From JBFMFH01 sp964481395 (lineage in GTDB: Bacteria; Acidobacteriota; Vicinamibacteria; Vicinamibacterales; JAKQTR01): a stretch of 64,000 bases of DNA. The translations under genes and the position numbers were made by a program. The stretch is from positions 1 through 64,000 of the forward strand of contig CAYZYG010000001.1 of assembly GCA_964481395.1 (NCBI GenBank). The letters are read 5' to 3'. The notes below the pieces were generated by a model, which saw nothing but the letters and a program-made list of their open reading frames with translations, did no database searches and was not told the origin of the DNA. Below are positions 1 through 9,252 of the stretch, one piece after another; positions within the stretch are counted from its first letter, which is position 1; each line of letters starts with the position of its first letter.

Positions 1-149
1 CGGTCGTCGCACCGAGACCGGCGATGCGCCCGGATCGCAAGGCGCGAGGCGCGAGGCGCGAGAATATTGGCCCATATTTGAGCGTTGAGCAACGCCGCGA
101 GGCGGGATGCAGCGTCGGTCGAATGCAGACAGACGTGCACCACGGGCTG
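1..149. other. Non-coding stretch downstream of parB with a short heptad repeat
   Basis: No gene is convincing here. Positions 41-61 hold three perfect copies of the heptamer GGCGCGA, followed by an AT-rich imperfect inverted repeat around 64-80. The heptad belongs to the same period-7 style as the other spacers in this window. No canonical parS palindrome is visible. Confidence 0.5.
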
Positions 150-966
150 CTAGCCCTGCCGGCGCAATTCCGTGAGGATGCTCTCAAGCGCGTGGATGAT
201 CTCGGCGCGCTCGACCGACGACTTGGCAAACGTGAGGTTCAGCCTGAAGGCCTTTGTCTCCGGCCGGAATTTGAACGTGAACGCCTTTGGCCGTCCGCGC
301 CGCGGTTTGGCGCTGACGGATCGGACCTTCTCACGCGTGCTGGCACCATCCCGGGTGATCCGCTCGACCAAGGCGATCATTTTCTGTGGATCAGACTGCC
401 TAACTATCTCTAAAAGCAATGATTTAGAGGAAATGTCGGCCAGCCGACACAGATGTTTGATCTCCTCGGGCATCCGATGGAGCGCGAGCGACTCCGTCAC
501 GGAGGTTCTCGACTTCCCCAGCCGCCTGGCCAGATCCTCGTGCGTGTGGCCGTGGCGCTCGGCCAGCGCATGGAGCGCCTCGGCCTCCTCGAATGCCGTC
601 AAGTCCTTCCGTTGGAGGTTCTCGATGAGCGCCAACTCGAGTACCTCCGCCTCGTCGGCCTCCCGGACGACAACCGGCATCTCCCGTAGTCCAACCTGGA
701 CGGCAGCCTGATAGCGCCGCTCTCCGGCGATGATCTGGTACCGTCCGTGCCGCGCGCGTACCACCAGAGGCTCGATGACGCCCTTCTCGGCGATTGACGC
801 CATGAGTTCCGACAGGTCTCCCATCGACTGCCGTGGCTGGTCGGGATTCGGATCCAACTGGTCAATCGGCACCAGCCGCCCGATGGGTTCGCCCCCCGGT
901 GCGGCCAGCGCTTCTACGTAATGGGCGTCGTGGCGCATCTGTACGGTTGCCGGCAGTCCCGATCGT

Positions 967-974
<8 letters not shown>
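150..974 (-). CDS. parB: ParB/Spo0J-family partition protein
   Basis: This is the DNA-binding partner of the ParA ATPase in chromosome or replicon segregation. The 274-residue product has a ParB/Sulfiredoxin N-terminal domain with the conserved GERRYQAA nucleotide-binding box at about residue 80, then a central helix-turn-helix region around GKSRTSVTESLALHRMP. The C-terminal 50 residues (basic KPRRGRPK, then FTFKFRP and an amphipathic helix) differ from the usual C-terminal dimer domain of origin-proximal ParB and look more like accessory ParB proteins, as far as I can judge from memory. The GTG start at 974 overlaps the parA stop by 8 bases, so translation is probably coupled. A longer in-frame reading upstream lies inside parA and is rejected. 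Confidence 0.9.
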
Positions 975-1722
<748 letters not shown>

Positions 1723-1764
1723 TGGAGGTGCCGCACGCCACGGGGGTGCGTCGGCATTCTACTA

Positions 1765-2250
1765 CTACATCTTGTATTTTCCCAACTCCTCCGGATCCAG
1801 GCTTTCCAGCCAGCGCTGCAGTCGATCGCTGTCGGGCTTCTCCCCACCGAAATCGACACTCTTGGCCCCGTCGATGACGTGCTCTTCGACGAAGATCGGG
1901 GCCTGCGTCCGCAACGCCAGCGCAATCGCGTCGCTCGGCCGCGCATCAATCGCGACCCGCTCCCCGGACACGTTCAGGTGGATCAACGCGAAGAAGGTGC
2001 TGTCGCGCAGGTCCGACACCACGACCTTCTCCACGTCCGCGTTGAGATCCCGGAGCATGTTGCGCAGCAGATCGTGCGTCATGGGCCGCGGGGTCGCGAT
2101 GTTCTCGATCTGCAGCGCGATCGCGTTGGCCTCGAACACCCCGACCCAGATCGGCAGCACGCGATCCCCGTCGGCGTCCCTGAGGATGACGATCGGCATG
2201 TTGGTGATCGGATCCACCATCAGCCCCTTGATGACCATCTCAATCTGCAT
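1765..2250 (-). CDS. Bifunctional nuclease family protein (DUF151)
   Basis: The 161-residue protein matches the BFN/DUF151 family: it begins with the typical MQIEMVIKGLMVDP and keeps NMPIVILRD and the ARPSDAIALALR block near residue 105. Family members have been described with nuclease activity in plants and occur widely in bacteria with unclear roles. A longer reading starts at TTG 2277, but the ATG at 2250 matches the family N-terminus and is preferred. It lies between miaB (66 bases upstream) and parA (42 bases downstream) on the same strand. Confidence 0.85.
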   Translation of the reverse strand: MQIEMVIKGLMVDPITNMPIVILRDADGDRVLPIWVGVFEANAIALQIENIATPRPMTHDLLRNMLRDLNADVEKVVVSDLRDSTFFALIHLNVSGERVAIDARPSDAIALALRTQAPIFVEEHVIDGAKSVDFGGEKPDSDRLQRWLESLDPEELGKYKM

Positions 2251-2316
2251 CGTTTGGCCCCCGCCGGTCTCCGCCAACCGCCGGCACTCACAACGTAGGT
2301 GTCTCGAGGCCCCCTG

Positions 2317-3645
2317 TCAAGGTGCCTGGTCGAGCCGCCCCCACAGGCTGTTGGGGCCTGCGCGCTCGATCCTGACCACGACGACCCGGCCCAGCAGTCC
2401 CTCGTCCCCCGGAAAATTCACCACCGTATTGCCAGTCGTCCGTCCCGACAACTCTGTTTCCCGTCGCCGCGACACGCCGTCAACGAGCACCTCCGCAGAC
2501 TTGCCCACCATCCGGGCGTGCAGGCTCAGCTGTATCTCCCGCTGTCCCTCCTGCAGCGCCACGATTCGCCGCGACTTCTCGGCCTCGGAAACCGTTTCGG
2601 GCAGACGTTTGGCCGCCAGGGTATTCGGCCGCTCCGAGTACTTGAACGAGAACATCGCATGGAACCGCACGATCTCCACCAGCGACAGCGTGTCGGCGAA
2701 GTCCGCATCGGTTTCGCCGGGAAATCCCACGATCATATCGGTCGACAGTTGAATCCCCGGCACTCTGCTCCGGAGGCGATCCACCAGGCCCAGGAACTCC
2801 TCCCGCGTGTGGCGGCGCCGCATCACCTGCAGCACCCGTGTGGACCCCGACTGCACGGGCAGGTGGAGGTGCTTGCACACGGCCGGCAGGTCCCCGATGG
2901 CCGAGATGAGACGGGGCGTCACGTGCCGCGGGTGCGGACTCGCGAAGCGGATCCGCCGCACGCCGGGAATCTCGTTGACAGCCTCCAGAAGCCCGGCGAA
3001 ATCGCATCCGGGGTCGTCTGGCGCCTGGTAGTGGTTCACGATCTGCCCCAGGAGATGGATTTCGCGCCTCCCGGCATCGACGGCCTCCAGGACCTCGGCG
3101 AGGATATCTCGTTTCGGTCGCATCCGCTCATGCCCGCGCGTGTACGGAACGACGCAGAACGCACAGTGGTCGTTGCAGCCTTCGATGATGGTGACCCACG
3201 CGCGGACGGGATCCGACCGCCGCACAAGCCCCAGCGGAAACGACACGTCTTCGTACGGGTTGATGTCGATCTGACGCGACAGGTCGCGCGTCGCCGCGTC
3301 AACCAGCACCGGGAGGCGCTTGGCCGCCTGCGTCCCGACGACGACATCGACGAACGGCGACCGCCGGAACAGGCCCGCCCCCTCCTGCTGCGCCAGACAC
3401 CCCGCTACCGCCACGATCGGTGTCGTGCCGGCCCGCCGCGCGTCATCCCGCAACTCGCCGATCCGGGAAAAGACCTTCTCCTCGGCCTTCTCGCGGACGG
3501 TGCAGGTGTTGAGCACGATGACATCCGCCTCGGATGGAGTTGCCGCTTCCTCGTACCCAGCCGCCTCGAGCAGACCCGCGAGCCTCTCCGAGTCGTGGAA
3601 GTTCATCTGGCATCCGAACGTTTCGATCAGGTACCGCTTCGCCAT
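2317..3645 (-). CDS. miaB: tRNA-2-methylthio-N6-dimethylallyladenosine synthase MiaB
   Basis: This is a radical-SAM methylthiotransferase that adds a methylthio group to i6A37 in tRNA. The 442-residue protein has the N-terminal UPF0004 domain with Cys12, Cys48 and Cys83 for the auxiliary [4Fe-4S] cluster. The radical-SAM motif CNDHCAFC supplies Cys157, Cys161 and Cys164, and a TRAM domain forms the C-terminus. The length is normal. ATG at 3645 starts MAKRYLIETFGC, the family N-terminus; the longer upstream reading runs through recN. The start lies inside the 3' end of recN (19-base overlap). Confidence 0.96.
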   Translation of the reverse strand: MAKRYLIETFGCQMNFHDSERLAGLLEAAGYEEAATPSEADVIVLNTCTVREKAEEKVFSRIGELRDDARRAGTTPIVAVAGCLAQQEGAGLFRRSPFVDVVVGTQAAKRLPVLVDAATRDLSRQIDINPYEDVSFPLGLVRRSDPVRAWVTIIEGCNDHCAFCVVPYTRGHERMRPKRDILAEVLEAVDAGRREIHLLGQIVNHYQAPDDPGCDFAGLLEAVNEIPGVRRIRFASPHPRHVTPRLISAIGDLPAVCKHLHLPVQSGSTRVLQVMRRRHTREEFLGLVDRLRSRVPGIQLSTDMIVGFPGETDADFADTLSLVEIVRFHAMFSFKYSERPNTLAAKRLPETVSEAEKSRRIVALQEGQREIQLSLHARMVGKSAEVLVDGVSRRRETELSGRTTGNTVVNFPGDEGLLGRVVVVRIERAGPNSLWGRLDQAP

Positions 3646-5339
3646 GGGGCCGACTTTCGCTTTCGCCTTTCGCCTTCGTTTTCGCTTTCGCTTTCGCCTT
3701 TCGACGCGCCAGGGACGTGCCGGGCGACCAGCATCTCCCGCGCCGTGGCGACCGCCCCAGCCCCGATGACTGCCCCGGCCAGCATGCGCGCGAGTTCTGA
3801 CACCCGGTCGTCGCCCCCGAGGGCACCGATTGTCGTCACGGTTCTCTGCCCACGGACGCTCTTGGCCACCACGTAGTGGGCATGGCCGGCGGCGGCGATC
3901 TGGGGAAGGTGCGTAATGCAGATCACTTGGAAACGCTTCCCAAGGACCTGGAGTTTCTGGCCGACGATGTCGGCCACGCGCCCGCCGATGCCGACATCCA
4001 CTTCGTCGAACACCAGCGTCTTGCCGGGCGCATCCGTCGAGGCCAGCGTCTTCAGGCCCAGCATGACCCGCGACAGTTCTCCGCCCGAGGCGATCCGGGC
4101 CAGTGGCCGGAGATCCTCCCCTGGGTTCGGCGAGACGAAGAACTGGGCGCGATCGAACCCGCGCGGTGTCCACTCCTCCACTCCCGGCCGCGGGTCCTCG
4201 AAGCGCACCTCGAACCGGGTGCGCTCCATCGCCAGGTCCGCCAGTTCGCCGACGAGGGCTCGCGCGAACCGCTGTGCCTCACGACGCCGCGCCTGAGACA
4301 GACGGCCCGCGACGGCTTCGTACGCCCGCGCGGCCGCCGCCTCGGCGCCGGCCGCCTCCGCCCGGTGCGCCTCGAACGAGATCAGCGTTGACAACTCGGC
4401 GGCGCACGCATCGCGCTTCGCCAGCACATCGTCCAGGGTGGGACCGTAGCGCCGCTTGAGGCGCTCCACCGCCGCGAGCCGGTCTTCAATCTCCTGGAGC
4501 CGCTCGGGTGACGACTCGACATGTGTGCTGTAGGCCCGCAGCGCCGTCGCGAGTTCGTCGAGCTGCGCGTCGATGCTCTCCTTCATCGCCAGATGCGGGG
4601 CCATCCGCGGATCCAGGTCGGCGAGTTCATCCACGCGTTTCCAGATCGCGGCCAGGCCAGCGGTCACCGATTCGTCGTGCTCGTAGAGCTGGGCGTAGGC
4701 CTCGTCCGAGAGCAGCCGCAGGCGTTCCGCGTTCGCGAGCACGCGCCGCTCGGAGGTCAGCGCCTCGTCCTCGCCGGGCGTCGGCGCAACCCGGGCGATC
4801 TCGTCGAACTGGAACTGAAGGAAGTCCTGACGGGACTGCCGATCACGATCGCGGTCCGCGAGATCCTGGCAATGCCTCGCGGCGGCGGCCCAGGTGTCGA
4901 AGGCCGCTGCCGTCTGGTCGCGAAGCGCCTGCAGACCGGCGAACTGGTCCAGGAGGTCCAGGTGCACCTCCGGATCCAGCAGGGCCTGGTGTTCGTGCTG
5001 GCCGTGGAGGTCCACCAGACTCCGGCCCAGCTCACGAAGCGCCGCAGCCGTCACGAGGACACCATCGACGAAGCTGCGCGAGCGTCCCTGGGCGGAGATC
5101 TCGCGGCGCACGACGAGTTCGCGGCCGTCCCGATCGAAAATGGCCTGAATGATCGCCGTTTCTTCGCCTGTCCGCACGACGTCCGCGGAGGCCCGGTCGC
5201 CGAGCAGCAGGCCGATCGCGCCGACCACGATCGACTTGCCAGCGCCAGTCTCGCCCGTCACGACGCTGAGGCCGGGTCCAAAGGACACTTCGAGGGATTC
5301 GATCACGGCCAGGTTGCGGACGTTCAGGTACCGCAGCAT
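3627..5339 (-). CDS. recN: DNA repair protein RecN
   Basis: This is an SMC-like ATPase that acts in double-strand break repair. The 570-residue protein has an N-terminal Walker A, GETGAGKS at residues 29-36, long coiled-coil arms, and a C-terminal Walker B region TLVFDEVDVGIGG. It starts with ATG at 5339. The last 20 or so residues (GESESENEGERRKRK and onward) are encoded by a simple repeat and are unlike normal RecN C-termini, which suggests the original stop was lost and the frame now runs through the repeat into the start of miaB. It is the first gene of the minus-strand run recN-miaB-DUF151-parA-parB and diverges from the tol promoter. Confidence 0.95.
   Translation of the reverse strand: MLRYLNVRNLAVIESLEVSFGPGLSVVTGETGAGKSIVVGAIGLLLGDRASADVVRTGEETAIIQAIFDRDGRELVVRREISAQGRSRSFVDGVLVTAAALRELGRSLVDLHGQHEHQALLDPEVHLDLLDQFAGLQALRDQTAAAFDTWAAAARHCQDLADRDRDRQSRQDFLQFQFDEIARVAPTPGEDEALTSERRVLANAERLRLLSDEAYAQLYEHDESVTAGLAAIWKRVDELADLDPRMAPHLAMKESIDAQLDELATALRAYSTHVESSPERLQEIEDRLAAVERLKRRYGPTLDDVLAKRDACAAELSTLISFEAHRAEAAGAEAAAARAYEAVAGRLSQARRREAQRFARALVGELADLAMERTRFEVRFEDPRPGVEEWTPRGFDRAQFFVSPNPGEDLRPLARIASGGELSRVMLGLKTLASTDAPGKTLVFDEVDVGIGGRVADIVGQKLQVLGKRFQVICITHLPQIAAAGHAHYVVAKSVRGQRTVTTIGALGGDDRVSELARMLAGAVIGAGAVATAREMLVARHVPGASKGESESENEGERRKRKSAPWRSGT
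3654..3703. repeat. Simple 6/7-base repeat (TTTCGC units) at the recN 3' end
   Basis: The plus strand shows about eight units of TTTCGC/CTTTCGC; read on the gene strand these are GGCGAAA and GCGAAA units. It encodes the acidic-basic tail of RecN and ends just upstream of the miaB start codon, so it would form part of the miaB ribosome-binding region. Confidence 0.85.
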
Positions 5340-5392
5340 CGACGTCCTTCCGAAGGTGCCTGCAGAGGCGGAACTCCTATAGTATCACGGGT

Positions 5393-5421
5393 TTGACAGC
5401 CCTTCCGGGGCATGCTACGCT
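5393..5421 (+). promoter_or_regulatory. Sigma-70-type promoter for the tol-pal genes
   Basis: TTGACA at 5393-5398 is followed after 17 bases by TACGCT at 5416-5421, with TG one base upstream of the -10 (extended -10). This predicts transcription from about 5428 and an 85-base leader before tolQ. It sits in the divergent spacer shared with recN. Confidence 0.65.
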
Positions 5422-5512
5422 GGCCTCAACTACCCGTCGGATGCGAGTCGCGCCCGCCCCCCGCGGGCGCACGGCCTCGGCCCGCACGGCCTGTCAGGAG
5501 GTCTACTGCCGC

Positions 5513-6229
5513 GTGGAATCCTATTCGTTTGCCCACGGAGGCGTAGTCGATCTGGTGGTCAAGTCGGGCCCGGTGGCCCAGTTCGTCCTGCTGATGCTGG
5601 CGGTCTTCTCGGTGGCGTCGTGGGCGATCGTGCTGGCCAAGCTGTGGCAGGTCCACCGCGCGAAGGCCCAGACGGCACGATTCCTGGACATTTTCCGCCG
5701 CAGCTCCAAGTTCTCGGAGGTGCACGCCGTCTGCCGTACCTTCGAGTCAAGTCCGCTCGTCGGGATCTTCCAGGCCGGCTACGCGGAACTGAACACACAG
5801 TTGAAGCAACCTCACGGCGCGACGCAGTCCGGCAGTCCGGCAACCGCGCCCGTTCGTCCAACTCTACGAAGCCTCCCGGCGGTCGATCGGGCCCTGCTGC
5901 GCGCGGCGGCCGTGGAGGTCACGAAGCTCGAGCGCCGGCTGTCGGTGCTGGCGACGACGGCCAGCATCACGCCGTTCATCGGGCTGTTCGGAACGGTCTG
6001 GGGCATCATGACGTCGTTCCAGCGCATCGCCACGGTGGGATCGACGAGTCTCGCCGTGGTGGCGCCCGGAATTGCCGAGGCGCTCATCGCGACGGCCGCG
6101 GGGCTGTTCGCGGCCATCCCGGCCGTCTATTTCTACAACCACTTCGTGGCGGACGTGAAACGGCTCACCTCGACGATGGACGACTTCGCGCTGGAGTTTC
6201 TGAACATCGCGGAGCGCAACTTCACCTGA
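5513..6229 (+). CDS. tolQ: TolQ/ExbB-type proton channel protein
   Basis: This is an inner-membrane subunit of the proton-driven motor that energises TolA/TonB. The 238-residue product has three membrane segments: one at about 18-40 (PVAQFVLLMLAVFSVASWAIVL) and a closely spaced pair in the C-terminal half (TPFIGLFGTVWGIM and EALIATAAGLFAAIPAVYFYN), with the MotA/ExbB signature between them. GTG at 5513 is chosen because AGGAGGT lies 10 bases upstream (5496-5502) and the protein then begins VESYSFAHGG; the longer frame has no family resemblance before it. tolR follows after 33 bases. Confidence 0.93.
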   Translation: MESYSFAHGGVVDLVVKSGPVAQFVLLMLAVFSVASWAIVLAKLWQVHRAKAQTARFLDIFRRSSKFSEVHAVCRTFESSPLVGIFQAGYAELNTQLKQPHGATQSGSPATAPVRPTLRSLPAVDRALLRAAAVEVTKLERRLSVLATTASITPFIGLFGTVWGIMTSFQRIATVGSTSLAVVAPGIAEALIATAAGLFAAIPAVYFYNHFVADVKRLTSTMDDFALEFLNIAERNFT

Positions 6230-6262
6230 TCGCGGGACCGACGCGGGCGGAGAGAGAACGCG

Positions 6263-6733
6263 ATGCCGAAAGTCAGCCCGGCAGACGAAGTGGTCAACGG
6301 CGGAGCCAGCCGGGCCGGGCGCGTGCGCCGTCTGTCGACGTCGATGGCCGAGATCAACGTCGTGCCGCTGGTCGACGTGATGCTCGTGCTGCTCATCATT
6401 TTCATGGTGACGGCACCCATGCTGCAGCGCGGCCTCGACGTCAACCTGCCGGTCTCCCGGCGCGCGGAACAGATCGCCGACGAGCGCGTGTTCATCACGG
6501 TGCCTCTCACCTTCCGCGAGGACGGCCGGGTCAGACTCGGTGAAGAGCGCGTGTCGATCGACGTGCTGACCGAGCGAGTACGGCAGTTGATGGAGGGCCG
6601 AGAGTCGCGTCAGGTGTTCCTGCGTGGCGACGGCGCCATCCAGCTGCAGGAACTCATGGACGTGATGGATCGGCTGAAGGAGGGCGGCGTCGAGCGCGTC
6701 GGCATCGTCGCCAAGCTTCCCGGAGAGCAGTAA
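6263..6733 (+). CDS. tolR: TolR/ExbD biopolymer transport protein
   Basis: This is a partner of TolQ in the ion-driven motor. The 156-residue protein has a short cytoplasmic N-terminus, one membrane segment at about residues 36-53 carrying the essential aspartate (VPLVDVMLVLL, Asp38), and a periplasmic domain. ATG at 6263 follows a purine-rich GGAGAGAG. The next gene begins one base after its stop, consistent with one operon. Confidence 0.93.
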   Translation: MPKVSPADEVVNGGASRAGRVRRLSTSMAEINVVPLVDVMLVLLIIFMVTAPMLQRGLDVNLPVSRRAEQIADERVFITVPLTFREDGRVRLGEERVSIDVLTERVRQLMEGRESRQVFLRGDGAIQLQELMDVMDRLKEGGVERVGIVAKLPGEQ

Positions 6734-6734
6734 C

Positions 6735-7517
6735 GTGGAACCCGTCAGCGCCGTTCTCGCCGAGCGCGCCGCCGAGACGGGCGGCCTGGGGCGCACGGTC
6801 GCGGCCTCGGTTGCCGGGCATGCCCTCTTCGTCGTCGCCGTCATCCTGCTGCCGGTCCTGAACGGGTCTCCGGCCGATGATCTGCGGCCTGTCATGACCA
6901 TCTCACTGGGAGGTGCACCCGGTCCGGCCGCGGGGGGCATGAACATGATGGCGTCGCCACCGCCGCCGGTTGCGCCCCCCGAGGAAACCCGACGGCCCGA
7001 ACCGGTCCGGCCGCCTGCGCCCAAGCCGCCGGAAATGACCATCGCGACGAAGACGACGAAGGCCAAGGCGCCGGCGAAGACGCCGCCGAAGGCGGCACCG
7101 AAAGCCGAATCCAGGGCGGCGCCCGCGGCGGCCCCGGCCAAGCCTGCAGCGGAACCGGTCGTCGATCCGAACCGTGGCACGGGGTTCGGCGGGCTGTCGA
7201 CCGGTGGCGGCGGGGGCACCGGCGGCTACCTCGACGTCAAGAACTTCTGCTGCCCCGACTATCTGTTGACGATGCTCCAGCTCATTCAGCGCAACTGGTC
7301 GTCGCGTCAGGAGGTGGCGGGCCAGACGCTGGTGATGTTCCGGATCCAGCGGGACGGCCGGATCACCGACATCGAACTGGAGCAGTCGAGCGGGTACGCG
7401 GCGCTGGACCTGACGGCGCAGCGTGCCCTTTTTCTCACCCAGCGGCTGCCACCGTTGCCGTCCGCGTTCGCGGACGAACACCTGACGGTGCACCTGCGCT
7501 TCGATTATCAGCGGTGA
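6735..7517 (+). CDS. TonB/TolA-like energy transducer
   Basis: From its position between tolR and tolB this 260-residue protein should do the job of TolA, carrying motor energy to TolB/Pal at the outer membrane. It has one N-terminal membrane segment (about 23-43), a long Pro/Ala/Lys-rich periplasmic stretch (about 75-145), a Gly-rich hinge, and a C-terminal TonB-like domain (about 165-260). Two adjacent cysteines (172-173, FCCPDY) at the start of that domain are unusual and could form a disulfide. The start is GTG 6735. Its stop overlaps the tolB GTG start (GTGA). Confidence 0.82.
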   Translation: MEPVSAVLAERAAETGGLGRTVAASVAGHALFVVAVILLPVLNGSPADDLRPVMTISLGGAPGPAAGGMNMMASPPPPVAPPEETRRPEPVRPPAPKPPEMTIATKTTKAKAPAKTPPKAAPKAESRAAPAAAPAKPAAEPVVDPNRGTGFGGLSTGGGGGTGGYLDVKNFCCPDYLLTMLQLIQRNWSSRQEVAGQTLVMFRIQRDGRITDIELEQSSGYAALDLTAQRALFLTQRLPPLPSAFADEHLTVHLRFDYQR

Positions 7518-8899
7518 CGATGCGTCTACGAATGATGGTGCTCTCGGCCGGTGCGGCCGGCCTCGTTGCGCTCTTCCCGGTCGGCCCCGGCGGGGACGGC
7601 GGGGCCATCCACGCACGCGATCTGCAATCCCAGCAGTCCGAAATCATCCTGAGCATCACGGGCGAATCGGGAGCGCGGACGCGGTACGCCGTGCCGGACT
7701 TCGTGGCGCGGTCGGGCGAGCCGGAGACCGTGGCGGCGGCCCGTGAGATTGGCACGACCTTGTGGAACGACCTGGCGTTCGAACGGGAGTTCTACATGAT
7801 CCCGCGGGACACCTACAAGTCGATCCCGGCGGCCCGCTCCGCCACGGACGTGCCGTTCGATCGCTGGCGCGAACTCGGCGCCGACGGCCTCGTCGTCGGG
7901 ACTGTGGAACGCACGGGCGCGAACACCTACCGTGTCGAGGTACGTCTGTACGACGTGCGCTCCCGCCGCTCGGTCATGGCCCGCGAATATTCGGGCTCCA
8001 CGAGCAATCCGAGGCTCTACGCGCATACGGCGGCGGACGAGATCCACCAGCAGCAGCGCGCGCTGCGCGGTGTCGCCCGCACGAAGCTCACGTTCACGTC
8101 GGATCGGGACGGCGAACGGGTCACGGGCACGATCCAGAACCGCGACGTCAAGGAGATCTACATTTCGGACTACGACGGCGCGAACCAGCGTCGCGTGACG
8201 ATCACGCGGAAGCTCAACTTGTCGCCGACCTGGTCGCCAGACGGGCGGGCGATCGCCTACACCTCGTACCGCAAGGACTATCCCGACGTGTTCGTCTCCC
8301 TGATCTATCAGGGTGAGCTCCAGAACCCGACCGGCGGCGAGGCGCAGAACTGGCTGCCGGCGTGGTCGCCCGACGGAACGCGGTTGTGTTTCGTCTCGAA
8401 CCGGGACGGCAACCCCGAACTGTACGTGATGAACCGCGACGGGTCCGGCATCCGCCGCCTGACGAACAGCCCCGCGATCGATTCGACGCCGACGTGGTCG
8501 CCGAGCGGCACCCAGATCGCGTTCGTCTCGAACCGTTCCGGCTCACCGCAGATCTACATCGTGGACACCGACGGGCTCAACCTCCGCAAGCTCACGTCGG
8601 AGTCGTACTGCGACAGGCCGACCTGGTCCCCGGCGCCGTTCAACGAGATTGCGTATGCGTCGAGAACCGGCCCGGGCTACGATATCAAGACGTACGACGT
8701 GGCCTCCGGCGAACGCCGGCAGTTGACCTGGGGCGAGGGCAGCAACGAAAGCCCGGCCTACGCACCGAACGGGCGCCACCTGGTGTTCACGTCGACGCGG
8801 ACGGGCACGCGACAGGTGTTCACGATCGGACGGGACGGCAAGGACGTGCGCCAGATCACGCGGGCCGGGAACAACGCGACGCCGGACTGGTCGCGGTGA
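7514..8899 (+). CDS. tolB: Tol-Pal system beta-propeller protein TolB
   Basis: This is the periplasmic propeller that links TolA to Pal. The 461-residue protein has an N-terminal signal peptide (hydrophobic to about residue 35), the TolB N-terminal domain (to about 175), then five to six PD40 repeats recognisable by SPTWSPDGRAIAYTS-type blocks through to the end. The GTG start at 7514 overlaps the preceding stop by four bases; ATG 7520 is two codons in and equally possible. The 353-base repeat-filled spacer after it separates it from pal. Confidence 0.94.
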   Translation: MTMRLRMMVLSAGAAGLVALFPVGPGGDGGAIHARDLQSQQSEIILSITGESGARTRYAVPDFVARSGEPETVAAAREIGTTLWNDLAFEREFYMIPRDTYKSIPAARSATDVPFDRWRELGADGLVVGTVERTGANTYRVEVRLYDVRSRRSVMAREYSGSTSNPRLYAHTAADEIHQQQRALRGVARTKLTFTSDRDGERVTGTIQNRDVKEIYISDYDGANQRRVTITRKLNLSPTWSPDGRAIAYTSYRKDYPDVFVSLIYQGELQNPTGGEAQNWLPAWSPDGTRLCFVSNRDGNPELYVMNRDGSGIRRLTNSPAIDSTPTWSPSGTQIAFVSNRSGSPQIYIVDTDGLNLRKLTSESYCDRPTWSPAPFNEIAYASRTGPGYDIKTYDVASGERRQLTWGEGSNESPAYAPNGRHLVFTSTRTGTRQVFTIGRDGKDVRQITRAGNNATPDWSR

Positions 8900-9137
8900 G
8901 TTAGGGTGCCCGGGAATCGGGCGTCGAGGAGCTGGGATCGGGGACCGGACACCGGGGATCGGTTGTGGATCTCCCCCGTCCCCATTCGATGTCACGGTAG
9001 GGCGCGGTCAGCTTGCCGTGCCGTAGCCCGATGGGGCGAAGGCGGGCCGACCGCGCCGAGTGACGCCTGCGCAGAGGATCACGGATGAGTGGGGCCGCGG
9101 CCTGCGGCCGGAGTGGGCGAGGGTGTGATCTCATGGC
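8900..9137. repeat. Dispersed spacer repeat, copy A (tolB-pal spacer)
   Basis: No gene is seen in the 353-base spacer 8900-9252. Positions 8934-8963 are degenerate G-rich heptads (GGGATCG, GGGACCGG). A 22-base block at 8967-8988 recurs with two mismatches at 60040-60061. A further block at about 9023-9046 (AGCCCG...GCGAAGGCGG) resembles 60126-60156. The same module therefore occurs twice in the window, both times in non-coding DNA. Confidence 0.7.
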
Positions 9138-9232
9138 GTCATTCCCGCGGAAGCGGGTCCGGTAACGTCATTCCCGCGAAAGCGGGAGTCCAGGCCTGGA
9201 TTCCGGGTTCCGCTTCGCGGCCCCGGAATGAC
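9138..9232. repeat. REP/MITE-like palindromic element
   Basis: The core 9167-9232 is bounded by a perfect 8-base inverted repeat, GTCATTCC (9167-9174) and GGAATGAC (9225-9232). Inside are a CCCGC-GAAA-GCGGG hairpin (9173-9186), the perfect palindrome CCAGGCCTGG (9190-9199) and a CCGC-TTC-GCGG hairpin (9210-9220). A partial copy of the first arm precedes it at 9138-9158. This style of element is common between bacterial genes and could form RNA stem-loops between tolB and pal. Confidence 0.8.
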
Positions 9233-9252
9233 GATCCTTTAGAGGATCACAG

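Noticed and set aside
1..149. Possible parS site or replication origin next to parB
   Set aside because: No canonical parS palindrome and no dnaA-box cluster are visible; parAB alone do not place the origin here.
2251..2277. Upstream TTG start for the DUF151 gene
   Set aside because: It adds nine residues not found at the family N-terminus; ATG 2250 fits better.
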